Source: Plantago ovata (taxonomy: Eukaryota; Streptophyta; Magnoliopsida; Lamiales; Plantaginaceae). From it: a DNA stretch of 64,000 nucleotides. Numbering within the stretch: position 1 is the first letter of the stretch; every line of letters begins with the position of its first letter. Made by a program: the position numbers and the translations under genes. A model generated the notes under the pieces. The model saw nothing but the letters and a program-made list of their open reading frames with translations. It made no database searches and had not been told where the DNA came from. The stretch covers positions 125,895,462 to 125,959,461 of the forward strand of contig CM051455.1 of the NCBI GenBank assembly GCA_028274465.1, written 5' to 3'. Of the stretch, positions 12,829 through 24,752 are shown piece after piece.

Positions 12829-13240
12829 TCAGAATCTATATCTTCCTAGTGTTGAATAATTACGGAACACATTGGACAATAGTGTTTGACCTATCAGAAT
12901 CTATATCTTCGTCGTTGTTGATAATTACAACAGGACAATAATTGATCAAAGATCTCCATGCAAAACCGAGGAATTTACGCATGATTATTTAACCCGTTAT
13001 GCTTTGAAGGACCATACGATCACCAATTCCATTATCTGTAGAAAACCTTTGCTATCCGTCTGTTGTTGTTTTTGTATTCTAAATTAGATTTGATAAAGCT
13101 AGTTAGTCCTTAGAGATGACACTCGAGGTTATTCTACTGGCTTACACTACGTTTTCGTTGTAGTTGTGACTTGCCTTTGGCTAAATAAAAAATTATTTGA
13201 CTGATTCGCGTTGGAACACGACATCCAGCGCGTTGCATCA
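12829..13240 (+). repeat. Element C LTR piece, plus orientation
   Basis: This is the 3' part of an LTR, ending CGTTGCATCA directly before a tRNA-Asp primer site (about 13244-13261). The stretch near the gap has an unusual number of small length differences from sister copies, which suggests poor consensus at a contig edge. Confidence 0.8.
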
Positions 13241-13388
13241 AATTGGCGCCGCTTGCCGGGGACTATACTCCTTTTCTTTAATTTAATTTGTTTATTTTTT
13301 TTTCAGCATTCATTCTAATTCTATTAGTTTTAGTTTTCCTTTTTAATCTCTCTCTGATACTGCTTTCCTAGTCTGTTACAGATAGTGT

Positions 13389-15524
13389 ATGCCACATACA
13401 CGATCTAGGGGAACACCGCTTACTGATTCAATTGCTGAGATCGACAGAGTCTACCACCAAAGAAGGCGACTACTTCAAAGGCGTGAACTAGAGGAAATAG
13501 AGGATACTGATTTCTCTGAATCTCTACACAGTCTTTTCAAGGAAATCGACGGAATGGCAGAAGCTAGACCACTGAAAGCATGGGTTCAACCCTCCAAGGA
13601 TCGTATGAGGGGACTGACGATTGTTCTTTCGTCTGCAACTCGAGATCTGGAAATCAAGAACCACGCATTCCAACAACTTCCGAGGTTCTATGGCTTATCA
13701 AGGGAAGATGTGATGGGGTACTTGCACGATATCGATGATTTTGTCAACCAACTCCCACGACCCGGAGCTGAAATAACAACGGATGAGTTGCGGATGAAGG
13801 TTTTTGCTATGGGCTTGGCGACAGAGCCAAGTCATGGTTGAGTTCTCTACCAGCAGGCTCGCTGGACACTTGGGAGAAGGTTTTTTCAGCTTTCATGGAA
13901 AAATACTTCTCTCACACCTTGACTACCGCGCTAAAGGCGCAAATCACTGGATTCAAGCAGGACTATGATGAGACCATCTACACCGCGTTTGAGAGGTTCC
14001 AAGATCTCACGAACAAGTGCCCTCACCATGGTTTTGAGCTTTCTGACCTAGTCCAACACTTCTACAATGGACTAACCTTCGAGAACCAACAAGTGGTGGA
14101 TTTCCAATGCCGAGGCAATATTTGGGAGGAAACCGCAGAAGCCGTCTGGGCAGTTTTTCGAAAGGCTAGCTAAGGGTTCGCAGTTTAAGGACCCAAGAGC
14201 AATGGTTAGGAGACGTGGACCTGAAGCTCCACCGACTCAAGAAGCCCCTATGTATAGGGGGAATGGGGATCAATTCGAGTGCTTTACCAAGAGCGCCACT
14301 GGAACAACTGTTTCGAACGAAGTATGCCGAATATGCAAGAACTATGGGCATGGGGCTCATATGTGTAGATCGGAGCTTGCGTATGATGATGGAAACTGGG
14401 CTCAAAGAGGCGAAGAGGAAGCCTTTGCTACGGAGTTTGGTACTCAAGAAGCTAGCTACAGACAAGATGGTAGGAATCCTCGAGGCGGATTTTGGAGAAG
14501 AGGGTTCCGAAACAATCAAGGATATGCACCAGCTAGCCAAACTTATGGCCCTAACCAAGACCGTAGTAGGCTTAACTATGGTAATGACCACTGCGAAAAC
14601 CCCGCTCCGAAAGAGCCACCGAAGTCGAAGTCGGCTCAACTGATGGAGAACTTGCAAAAGATGGTTGATCACACCCAAAGTTTTCTCAAACGTTATGAAG
14701 AAGATTCCGAGAAGACTAGGGCAAGGCTTGATAGGTTGGAAGAGAGCACTAGGCTTGCCCATCAAAAGATGCAAGAGTTGATCGACCAAGGAGCAAGTAG
14801 GGAGCAAGGCAAGCTGCCTAGCAACACTGAGAAGTCGAATTCCATTACCTTGGCGGGTGATCTACCTGTTGAAATCACCATCAAGAAGGTTACTAAGTGC
14901 GAGTGTTGCAAGGGGGAAGTACTCCCACAGGCTAAGGAAGAAGAGAAGGACCTTGGTTCTGACGAGAGTGAAGAGGAGCAAGAGGATCCCGAGCCACTCC
15001 CTAAAAGTTTCGATGTTAAGGTCGGGATTGGTGAGCTTGATGTCCGTGCCACAATAGACACGGGATCCTACTCTAACGTGCTCCCTTTGAATGTGTTTGA
15101 GAAGAGTAGCCTTGGAAAACTATCTGAGCATAGGGCTATTGTGCAACTGGCGGATGGATCCTTTGTGAGACCCGAAGGCGTTGTGAAAAATGTGTTGGTC
15201 AAGATTGGTGAAGCTTCTGTATATACCAATTTTGTAGTTATGCCGGCGTCTACACCTGGGGCAATGGATGTCATTCTCTTGGGGCGAACGTTCTTGACTA
15301 AGCTATGCTCCGTGATGGACATCTACCAAAGAACTTGCACTATTGAAGTGGATGGCAAGCAACACGTGTTGCAAGCCATATCTGATCCACCTGATCCGCC
15401 TGATACTTCTTACACTACTCACTACTGTGGTCTTGCAGCCTATGTTCTTTCTTATTCACAGGTTCGTGGCATGAGAAGGAGATCCATGAAGGGGAAGTCT
15501 AGTACCCGCAAAAAGAAGAGCTAG
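13389..15524 (+). pseudogene. gag-protease region of element C
   Basis: The gag core (PRFYGLSREDVMGYL, CPHHGFELSDLVQHFY) is followed by a CCHC-type knuckle (CRICKNYGHGAHMCR), a coiled-coil-like charged segment (LMENLQKMVDH to QELIDQG), an acidic stretch and a retropepsin-like domain with the active-site form DTGSYSN at about 15058 and LLGRTF at about 15278. Instead of RT, a hairpin CCGGG-AGGCAA-CCCGG (15568-15583) and the second-ORF leader follow. Element D has the same order. The region is broken in a few places. Confidence 0.8.
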
Positions 15525-15774
15525 GCGCAGACAGGAGTCGAGTCAAAGACTTTAAACAATGGCGCTATCCGGGAGGCAACCCGGAGTTTTTTATCGCTTT
15601 CTTTACCGCTTTATTGCATGTATTCATTCTTGAACAATTTGCTTTTCATATGTGAATTTGTTCGTCTCTGTGTCGTATGTGCTTATGTTATGTTTGAATG
15701 AGATTTTTCGAGTGGTTTTGTGAGAAAAATGGTTTTCGGGGACTTAAAAACCGCATTTTTTTCGAAAAGTTCGT

Positions 15775-15885
15775 CTCCCCACCTCCTGGAGGTGGGGGGC
15801 GAATCGCCCACGAGTCCAGAGCGCGCGCGCGCTCCGGACGCGCGGGGCGATTCGCCCCGCACGGGGCGACTCGCCCCACGGTCTC
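15775..15885 (+). repeat. GC-rich palindrome tract of element C
   Basis: Repeated GGGGCGA-TCGCCCC units and a GCGCGCGCGC core lie between gag-protease and the second ORF. The matching place in element D (51700-51785) holds different units of the same design. Confidence 0.7.
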
Positions 15886-16622
15886 TGATGATAAAAAACG
15901 CGAGAAACCCCTTTTGAGCTCATTTTCTTCATCACCTCACCATTCATTCTCCCCAAGAAACCGAAAATTGCGAAAATACCTTCAAATCTTCATAACTTCT
16001 TCATTTCTTCACCAAATTTAGTGTTCTATAGCTTCAATCGAAGCCTATTACATGATCTATCTTTTCGTCCAAACAGATTTCACCCTAGTGCATTATTTTT
16101 TCAGATCTGAGGTATCTTCTTATAAACCCTAATTTTTCAAATTTGGGGGTTTTCTAATTTGAGCTTCAATTATGCTTAAATGAGGCATGGGTAGGTTGTT
16201 TGTGTGATTAGAAGCGTTATTTACTATCAATTGCATGCTCAATTATGCTTGGATTGTTGATTTGGAAATTTTGCTACTAGATGATAAATCTTGTTATGCA
16301 ATATATCTTTATCTTTGATTTCTTGCATATGATTGTGTTTATTGATGTAATGATGATGAATTTGATGATAGAATGCCTAATTGTTGAGTATGAGGGTTTA
16401 TGATGCTAGAATTTTTCGCTACTATGGTATGAATTGAGCCTAGCTATTTAGGTTATTGGTTGTCTAGCAAGAGAATAATGTGATGTATTGCATGTAGTAG
16501 TTACATTGGTATGTTGCATGTTGAAGAAGCTAGGCTAGACATTAAGAATTTGGGGAGTTCGATTGTTCATTTTATCACTTGTGTGTTTCGTTCTTACACT
16601 AGCATATGCATGAGTCAGTTTT

Positions 16623-17437
16623 GTGTCATACGAGGTACTAACTGTTGTTTGTAGGGATCATGCCAAGGGAGATGAGCATTCCCGTATGATTACTATGAGG
16701 TATTGGAGGTGGATCGATTACAACCATGTCAAGAAGAGTGATCTCGTTAGAGGTGCGTTCGAGCCACGGGCTATTGCAGCAACGTCGCGGATTATCCAAG
16801 AGGAGGAGCTAGAGTACACCTGGAGTAAGTACTCCTATGCCTATTCATGCACCACCGAAGGGATAGAAACCATTATTACGTCAGCAATCCATCACAAGGA
16901 CTGCAAAGTTCGAGTGAACTGGAAGGCACCGGGACGGATTCAATCTTGAGTTCGCAGTTTCTAGAAGGTTCCGAAGCGCTAGCTTGGTTCCAAAACATAA
17001 TGACATGGGTGCCCGGCCCCTCTTAGGGGTGCCCCTTGACTGCCTCTAAAGGGAGCATCATATAGACATCGGTCGCATCAACCGTAGAGAAGATGGTCGA
17101 CATTGGAAAAAATGGTAGAAGACTTTTGAGTATCCGAACAGCTTACTGTAACCTCCTCAGGGTGTAAAACGCTGGAGGGGGAGGTCCTGATACCACTGCT
17201 CTTTCCCCTTCAACAGTTCACAACCTATTGGAGGGCTACAGGATGGAGGATTCCATAACAGCGGCGGCTAATCTTGAGGATTCTACTCGACACTGCAGCT
17301 CTACTGATGAGGATGTGCGTGACTGTAGTGACAATGAAGGCCATACGGGCAATGATGATACTAATCGAGGAGTTGTTCCTATCCGGCCTATAAATGGAAC
17401 TACCGCACCTACCAGAAGACCTGATGACCACCTATAA
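16623..17437 (+). pseudogene. Second-ORF (aORF) region of element C
   Basis: This is a relative of the region at 1634-2447 and 52507-53474. It follows an AT-rich leader of about 650 bp ending in a TTTGTAG acceptor-like site (16651-16657), and it ends in an acidic segment (GNDDTNRGVVPIRPING). The resemblance to the plant transposon protein domain is inferred. It is broken. Confidence 0.55.
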
Positions 17438-17489
17438 GGCTCCCAGAGCAGTCCCAATAACTCACAAGCAGCATACTCAGCCGACCGAG

Positions 17490-19008
17490 GCCAAACCATA
17501 CGGTAACATCTAGTATCACATCTTATTTCCTCATTTTCTTACTGCTAGGGACTAGCGTTAATTTCATGAGGGGGGATGGGATTTAAGTGATCTAGTGTTG
17601 TTAGTTTGGAGCTTGCCATTGATGGTTTAGAGCTTGGTATTGGTAGGATGAGTATAGTACCTTGCATGTTTTATCCGTCTGCATTTGCATTTGCACGTTT
17701 ACTGCTTTCTTAGTTTTTTTGGTTGCATTCACTGCATTCATCCTAGGATAGTCTTGCATGTTTTATATGGAGTTTATTGCCGAATTTTTTGAACTTTTTT
17801 ATTGGGTAGATTATCTAACTATGCCATTAATCGTATGCTTCATCTCTATGAATTTGTTTGAGGTTTTTCTCGCTTGGCTTGTCACATTTATGTATTGCTC
17901 TTAGTTAAGCTTGGTAGTCTCGACATCACTTAGTGGTGTTTTCTCTACTGCGGTTCACGAAGGCCTTTATGATAGGATGATGCATGTTAGGGTCTTATGG
18001 TTGTTTTCCCGAGTAATTATGTACCTAAGAGGCAACAAGTCTTCACCATGCTTTGAGATTGCTAAATGCCTAGGAAGGAGGTAGTGTGAGGTTGTGTGAT
18101 CCTTTGTTTATAACCTATTCTTTCGAATAGGTTTGGGGAGGGGGTTGCACCATTATTAGACTTGTTTTTCGTTTCCGTGTTGTGAGTTTATTTTTCCTTT
18201 CTCGTAAATTTTGTACTCCAACCTATTCTTTCGAATAGGTTTGGGGAAGTCGTTGTGAGTCATTTTATTTCTCTTTTTGTTATGCTACTGCTGGCTAAAA
18301 AAAAAATCGAAAAAAAGAAAGAAAAATTCCAGGAAAAAAGAAAAAAAAAAAAGAGAAAAGACCCCAAAAAAGCAAAAAAGGGTCCAAAAGAAAGCCAAAT
18401 AGCAGTTTAGCAAAGTGTTGTGTCTCATTTTCCAATTCTTGTAATGTTCGTAATCGTGTTGTAATTTTCTATTTTTGTCTTTTGTTTTTTAGTGTCATCT
18501 GTTCTAGACCACCCTCGTACTGCCATTCAGGAAGTGGTGAATAGCTTAAGACTTTGCTTGAGAGATGGGTAGAATAGGGGAGTGTTATCTTTTATAGGGA
18601 ACCCTCCTTCGTTTGATGAGAGCCAGTACTGGTTCGATCTCTTTGAGGGAAAGTCTTAAACTTGGTGAACAGCAGTAAGTCCTCAGTTTCATAGGCACGG
18701 GACAACCATTCGTATCTTAACATGTTTCATTACGTCGTCACTGACTAGGTCCAGGTAGAGAATGTTACGAGAGACTATCTTGTCTTGACATAAGTGCTTA
18801 TGTGGATGTGTATAAGTCAATCGAGACATTCTTCAACCTATATTCATGTTTTGATTTATATGGTTTTTGTTCATATGTTTTTTGATAGATTCAGTAGATT
18901 AGTTCATTTTATTTGGCATGAGACTCCATTTTATGTGTTGCATTGTTTTTTTGCATTAGAGTCTAGCTTAGTTGCTTGAGGACAAGCAAAGGTTCGGTTT
19001 GGGGAGTT
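17490..19008 (+). other. 3' region of element C
   Basis: No ORF is supported. It has paired hairpins at 18112-18141 and 18220-18247, an A/G-rich tract at 18296-18395 and the polypurine tract before 19009. It is highly similar to 19532-21084 (the same region of element B), which makes the two look like a tandem duplication until the nesting is seen. Confidence 0.75.
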
Positions 19009-19531
19009 TGATGAATGTGTATTTTACACTTTCATTGAGTCTTTTTCACCTATTGTAGCTATCATTTATGTTAATTTAGCTATATTTTAGTGCATTTTAT
19101 TAGAATAGTGTCACATTTCCCTTTAGTTTTTATTTTACAGGTTTTGGTTGAAAAACGAGGTTTACCGGGCAATTATATTGAAGTTGACAAGGAATTGATG
19201 TTCCAGAAGCCTATTTGGAGTATCTGAAGGTTTCCGGATAGGATTTGGAGTCTAGGGGTCGAATCTGGAGGTTAGAAGACCACTAGAAGTCAGAAACCGA
19301 GTCCGAAAAGGGGAAGAAATCCAAATAGGCTTCTGGAACACCAATTCCTTGTCAACTTCAATATAATTGCGCGGTAAACCTCGTTTTTCAACCAAAACCT
19401 GTAAAATAAAAACTAAAGGGAAACGTGACACTATTCTAATAAAATGCACTAAAATATAGCTAAATTAACATAGAGGATAGCTAAAATAGGTGAAAAAGAC
19501 TCAAATGAAAGTGTAAAATACACATTCATCA
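19009..19531. repeat. LTR inverted repeat at the right end of element C
   Basis: The first 211 bp of an LTR (19009-19219) recur inverted at 19320-19531, separated by about 100 bp of further LTR sequence. At the switch, TCCAAA (19320-19325) belongs to both parent sequences, a 6-bp microhomology. The outer end CATTCATCA abuts internal sequence of element B. Confidence 0.85.
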
Positions 19532-21084
19532 AACATACTCAGCCGACCGAGGCCAAACCATGCGGTAACATCTAGTATCACATCTTATTTCCTCATTTTC
19601 TTACTGTTAGGGACTAGCGTTAATTTCATGAGGGGGGATGGGGTTTAAGTGATCTAGTATTGTTAGTTTGGAGCTTGACATTGGTAGGCTGAGTATAGTA
19701 CCTTACATATTTTATCCGTCTGCATTTGCATTTGCACGTTTACTGCTTTCTTAGATTTTTAGGTTGCATTCACTGCATTCATTCTAGGATAGTCTTGCAT
19801 GTTTTATATGGAGTCTATTGCCGAATTTTTGAACTTTTTTATTGGGTGGATCAACTATCTATGCCATTAATCGTATGCTTCATCTCTATGAATTTGTTTG
19901 AGGTTTTTCTCGCTTGGCTTGTCACATTTATGTATTGCACTTAGTTAGGCTTGGTAGTCTCGACATCACTTAGTGGTGTTTTCTCTACTGCGGTTCACGA
20001 AGGCCTTGATAATAGGATGATGCATGTTAGGGTCTTATGGTTGTTTTCCCCAGTAATTATGTACCTAAGAGGCAACAAGTCTTCACCATGCTTTGAGATT
20101 GCTAAATGCCTAGGAAGGAGGTAGTGTGAGGTTGTGTGATCCTTTGTTTATAACCTATTCTTCCGAATAGGTTTGGGGAGGAGGTTGCACCATCATTAGA
20201 CTTGTTTTTCGTTTTTCATTTTCGTATTGTGAGTTCATTTTTCCTTTCTCGTAAATTTTGTACTCCAACCTATTATCACGAATAGGTTTGGGGAAGTCGT
20301 TGTGAGTCATTTTGTTTCTCTTTTTGTTATGCTACTGCTGGCTAAAAAAATCGAAAAAAAAAAGAGAGAAAGAAAAATTTCCAGGAAAAAAGAAAAAAGA
20401 AAAAAAGAAACTGGAAAGAAAAAAAAGAGAAAAGACCCCAAAAAAGCAAAGAAGGGTCCAAAAAAGAAAGCCAAATAGCAGTTTAGCAAAGTGTTGTGTC
20501 TCATTTTCCAATTTTTGTAATGTTCGTAATCGTGTTGTAATTTTCTATTTTTTGTCTTTTGTTTTGAGTGTCATCTGTTCTAGACCACCCTCGTCCTGCC
20601 ATTCAGGAAGTGGTGAATAGCTTAAGACTTTGCTTAAGAGATGGGTAGAATAGGGGAGTGTTATCTTTTATAGGGAACCCTCCTTCGTTTGATGAGAGCC
20701 AGTACTGTTCGACCTCTTTGAGGGAAAGTCTTAAACTTGGTGAACAGCAGTAAGTCCTCAGTTTCATAGGCACGGGGACAACCCATTCGTATCTTAACAT
20801 GTTTCATTACGTCGTCACTGACTAGGTCCAGGTAGAGAATGTTACGAGAGGCTATCTTGTCTTAACATAAGTGCTTATGTGGATGTGTATGAGTCAATCG
20901 AGGCATTCTTCAACCTATATTCATGTTTTGATTTATATGGTTTTTGTTCATATGTTATTTGTTAGATTCAGTAGATTAGTTCATTTTATTTGGCATGAGA
21001 CTCCATTTTATGTGTTGCATTATTTTTTGCATTAGAGTCTAGCTTAGTTGCTTGAGGACAAGCAAAGGTTCGGTTTGGGGAGTT
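19532..21084 (+). mobile_element. Element B, internal segment 3 (3' region)
   Basis: It resumes element B at CATACTCAGCC, matching 17482 onward in C and 53438 onward in D. It has hairpins at 20152-20181 and 20267-20294 (the second keeps its stem although the loop differs), an A/G-rich tract at 20343-20470 and a polypurine tract before 21085. Confidence 0.8.
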
Positions 21085-22411
21085 TGATGAATGTGTATTT
21101 TACACTTTCATTTGAGTCTTTTTCACCTATTTTATCTATCATCTATGTTAATTTAGCTATATTTTAGTGCATTTTATTAGAATAGTGTCACGTTTCCCTT
21201 TAGTTTTTATTTTACAGGTTTTGGTTGAAAACGAGGATTTCCGGGCAATTATATTGAAGTTGACAAGGAATTGGTGTTCCAGAAGCCTATTTGGAGTATC
21301 TGAAGGTTTCCGGATAGGATTTGGAGTCTAGGGGTCGAATCTGGAGGTTAGAAGGCCACTAGAAGTCAGAAATCGAGTTCGAAAAGGGGAAGAAATCCAA
21401 AAACGCGTCGAAAACGCGCAAAATCCCGAAAAAAGCTCCCGGGCGAATTGCCCGGGATGTGGGGCGAATCGCCCCGCACCAGACGACTCGTCCGGTGTGT
21501 GGGGCCCTTCGCCCCACACTAATTTGAACACTATATATAGTTGCTCAGTTTTTCTCCGATTTTCATACTTTTCCAAACCTATTCTCTCACCTTTCTCTGT
21601 AGTTTTAGGTAGGAACTTCCCAGAGCCTGTTCTGGGGGTTCGTAGCTTAGGAGATACTTTTTCATAGCAGTTTGGAGCTTGTAAGATCGCGATTCTTCGG
21701 AGACTGACAACCTTCGGTAACATTGTATCTTATAGTTTTTCTACTTATTTTTATATATCTTTCAATATGTTTTCTTCTATGATTTCTATTGATTGCATGA
21801 CAACTATGAGTAGCTAAACTTATCGTTGGTGATAGTATGTGAATTCTTAGCGAAGGGTTGATAATTATGCTAATGGCTATATCGCGCATTATACTCCGTG
21901 TTATTGCTTTATTTCTTTGATCATGCAAAATCTCTATCTTCGTATTGTTGATTAATTATTGCACACAATTGGACAATTCATTGGACATTGACCTATTTAA
22001 ATCTGTATCTTCGTAGTGTTGAATAATTACGGAACACAACTGGACAATTCATTAGTCTTGACCTATCAGAAATCTATATCTTCGTAGTGTTTGATAATTA
22101 CAACAGGACAATTTATTGATCAAAGATCTCCATGCAAAACCGAGGAATTTACGCATGATTATTAACCCGTCATGCTTTGAAGGACCATACTATCACCAAT
22201 CTCCATTATCTGTTAAGAAAAACCTTTGCTATATCGTCTGCTATTTTTATATTCTAAATTAGATTTGATAAAGCTAGTTATAGTCCTTTAGAGATCGACA
22301 CTCGAGGTTATTCTACTGCTACACTACGATTTTCGTTGTAGTTGTGAATTGCCTTTGGCTAAATAACAAATTTATTTGATTGATCCGGACCCGACAATCC
22401 TGCGATCATCA
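21085..22411 (+). repeat. 3' LTR of element B
   Basis: It runs 1327 bp from TGATGAATG to GCGATCATCA. A palindrome tract (about 21438-21515) precedes a TATATATAG motif at about 21531. No primer site follows; the right flank is the gag region of a minus-strand Copia element, so B was inserted there. Its 5' LTR is left of the window. Confidence 0.85.
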
Positions 22412-24334
22412 AATGCTTAACAGCATCCTTCTTCTTTCCAGTTTGCTTCTCAGCAACCTGTTTTCCTTTTAAAGTCTTGTTACTTTGAGTAGCAACAACG
22501 GACTTTATGGTCGTAGGTACTTGATTGCATGTTTCGGCAACCTTAGATTGACCAAACGGATAGAGTTCTGGTAGACCACTATCAGTAGCACGTACAAAGG
22601 AAATCGGTGGTTTATCTTTACTCAAGATTTCTACGTCATCACCTTCAGACGTTGCACCTAAACCTTCTTTTTGAGATGGATCTCTCAAGTAATAATTTAG
22701 TTCAGTCAGCGTATTACTTGCGTCCACATAAGATTTGAAATTGATTTTCATCTTTTTCATTTCTTGGATTTCAACAAGTAACTTTAGAATTGAGGATTGA
22801 TATTCTTCCAATTCTAATGCCATTTGAGAATTCTTCTCTGTAACTTCAGCAATCAACTTCTTAAGACGCCTTATTTCAGCATCCTTTTCTTTGTCTCTTC
22901 CTTCAGCAAGACATACTTTTCAGTAGTCTGCTTGGTCAGAGTTTCAGCAATCTGTAGTTTCTCTTGATGTCTGCTCAGAGTTTTCTCAAATCTTTCGATT
23001 TCTCCTTGAATCTTGTCAAGGTCAATCTCGTCTTCACTTTCTGAGTCTGAGTCAGAGGTAGGGTTGTTTACCTGACCGGCCATGAGGCAGAACTCGTAGT
23101 TTGACACATCTGGATAAGCTTCCATAGCTATTCCACAAACTTCTTTGTCAATCTCCACGTCTAGAGTGGCTTCTTCATCGTCAGTGTCTGATCTTTCATC
23201 CTCACTGTCTTCGGAGCTAGTATCAATGCACAATGCATCGATTTTTGCTTGAAGCTTCTTCTTTTCTTCAGCAATAAAAGCTCTTTTGAACTTCTTCTTC
23301 TTTTCAGCAGATTTGCCTTTCAGCAAAGGGCAATTAGCTTTGAAGTGTCCAGGCTTTTTGCAGTAAAAGCATAGATCATTTCCAACTGCAGGTTCCTCTG
23401 ATGAAGTTGCTTGCTGAGCTTGCTTGTTCAGCGAGCTAGTCTCATTCTTGTACTTATGGTAGTTGTTACCAAGATGCTTTTTCAGCTTCTCTCTTGCTTT
23501 TCGCCTTTCAAGTTCCTTGCTGATGAATTTTTTCATGTTTTTGACAACCAAAGAGTTTTCATCAGTAGGCTCTTTATCATTCTTCTTTTCAGAAGATGAC
23601 GGCTTTGCAGCAAGAGCAATATTTTGCGATTTTTCAGCAAACACATTTTCTCTTTGCTTTGTCTCATAGTTGACAGTAGCAAGATGAGAGAACAACTCTG
23701 TTGGTGTAATATCTGGCATTCCTTGATTGTAATAGAAATTCTGAGTGTGGATCCATTCTTGATTCAGACTTCTGATAATGGTTTTCACCTTCTCAGAATC
23801 TGAGTAAAGATTTCCAACACCCAAGGCTGCCATTTCACTAACAAGAGTTGTGAATCTGAAATCCAAGTCTTCTAGTGACTCGTTTGTACCTTGTTTAAAG
23901 TTTTGAAACTTCAATTTAAGTACTTCAAGTTTGTTTTCCTTGTTTTTGTCAGATCCAGCACAAAGATCTTGAACCATTTTCCAAGCTTCCTTTGCAGTCT
24001 TAGCACCCCACAGTTTGCACTGTATGGTATCCGGAGTTGATCGAATGATGATGTTTCTTGCTTGGCCATCAAGACGGAATCTCTTAGCTTCGTTAGAAGT
24101 CCATTCCTCTCTCGGTTTTGGCACAACGGTATCCGTTGGTTCGCCTAAGATAGTTTCCTTTCCAGCTTCAGTGGTCTTGTGAGGGAAACTCCTTTCAACC
24201 TTAGTGATCTTGATAGGTCCATCATTAATGACAGTGACCATCTCATCACCAATGGCCTCAAGATGTAGCATCATGTTGTTTTGCCATTTTTCGTAGTTTT
24301 CCAGCTTCAGCAAGGGAGCATCTCCTAAACACAT
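22412..24334 (-). pseudogene. Copia gag region of element E
   Basis: The N-terminal part matches the plant Copia gag (UBN2-like) pattern: LKLENYEKWQ, a W-G-A-K-T-A-K-E-A-W block and a long helical core. Basic segments then lead to a CCHC knuckle, CFYCKKPGHFKANCP, at about 23330-23374. An acidic region and a coiled-coil-like segment follow. Its downstream part is removed by insertion of element B. Confidence 0.85.
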
Positions 24335-24420
24335 CCTGTCAGCAAAGCACTACCAAACTGATCAAGTGAGAGTGATTTACGGAAAGCACCTAAGGGGATC
24401 TAGGTTCAGTGCTGAAGGTT

Positions 24421-24752
24421 AAAGAACCTCACTCTGATACCACTTGTTGGTCCCTTTAAACAACAAGAAAAGACTAGAGGGGGGGGGGTGAATAGTATTT
24501 TCAAACTTTCGTCGTTTAAAACTTTCTCAGCAAGTGCTTATTACTTTTCAGTAATGAGTTTGCTGATACTTAACTTTCTCATACTTAAAGAACCTCGCTC
24601 TGATACCACTTGTTGGTCCCTTTAAACAACAAGAAAAGACTAGAGGGGGGGTGAATAGTATTTTCAAACTTTCGTCGTTTAAAACTTTCTCAGCAAGTGC
24701 TTATTACTTTTCAGTAATGAGTTTGCTGATACTTAACTTTCTCAGCAAGCGT
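24421..24752 (-). repeat. 166-bp tandem duplication over the LTR/primer-site junction
   Basis: 24421-24586 and 24587-24752 are near-identical direct copies, each holding the primer site (GTGGTATCAGAGC on the minus strand) and the first ~140 bp of the LTR end. A poly-G run differs in length between them. The second copy abuts the rest of the LTR. Confidence 0.85.

Larger units (their letters stand above)
12126..19531 (-). mobile_element. Athila-like element C, pol-less, interior inverted
   Basis: By its termini this is a minus-strand insertion: the left end is the reverse complement of an LTR 3' end (TGATGCAACGCG), the right end the reverse complement of an LTR 5' end (CATTCATCA). The flanks AGTAT (12121-12125) and AACAT (19532-19536) each differ by one base from AGCAT, the pentamer at this place in a sister copy, so a 5-bp target duplication is likely. 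Between the outer LTR pieces, however, a part LTR, gag-protease, second ORF, 3' region and part LTR all read plus. A 100-N gap and a microhomology junction are the switch points. There is no RT or integrase. Coding has a few breaks. Confidence 0.75.

Noticed and set aside
17490-21084. Local tandem duplication of ~1.5 kb
   Set aside because: The two copies are the same 3' region of two different elements, C nested in B, as shown by the LTR piece between them and the target duplication.
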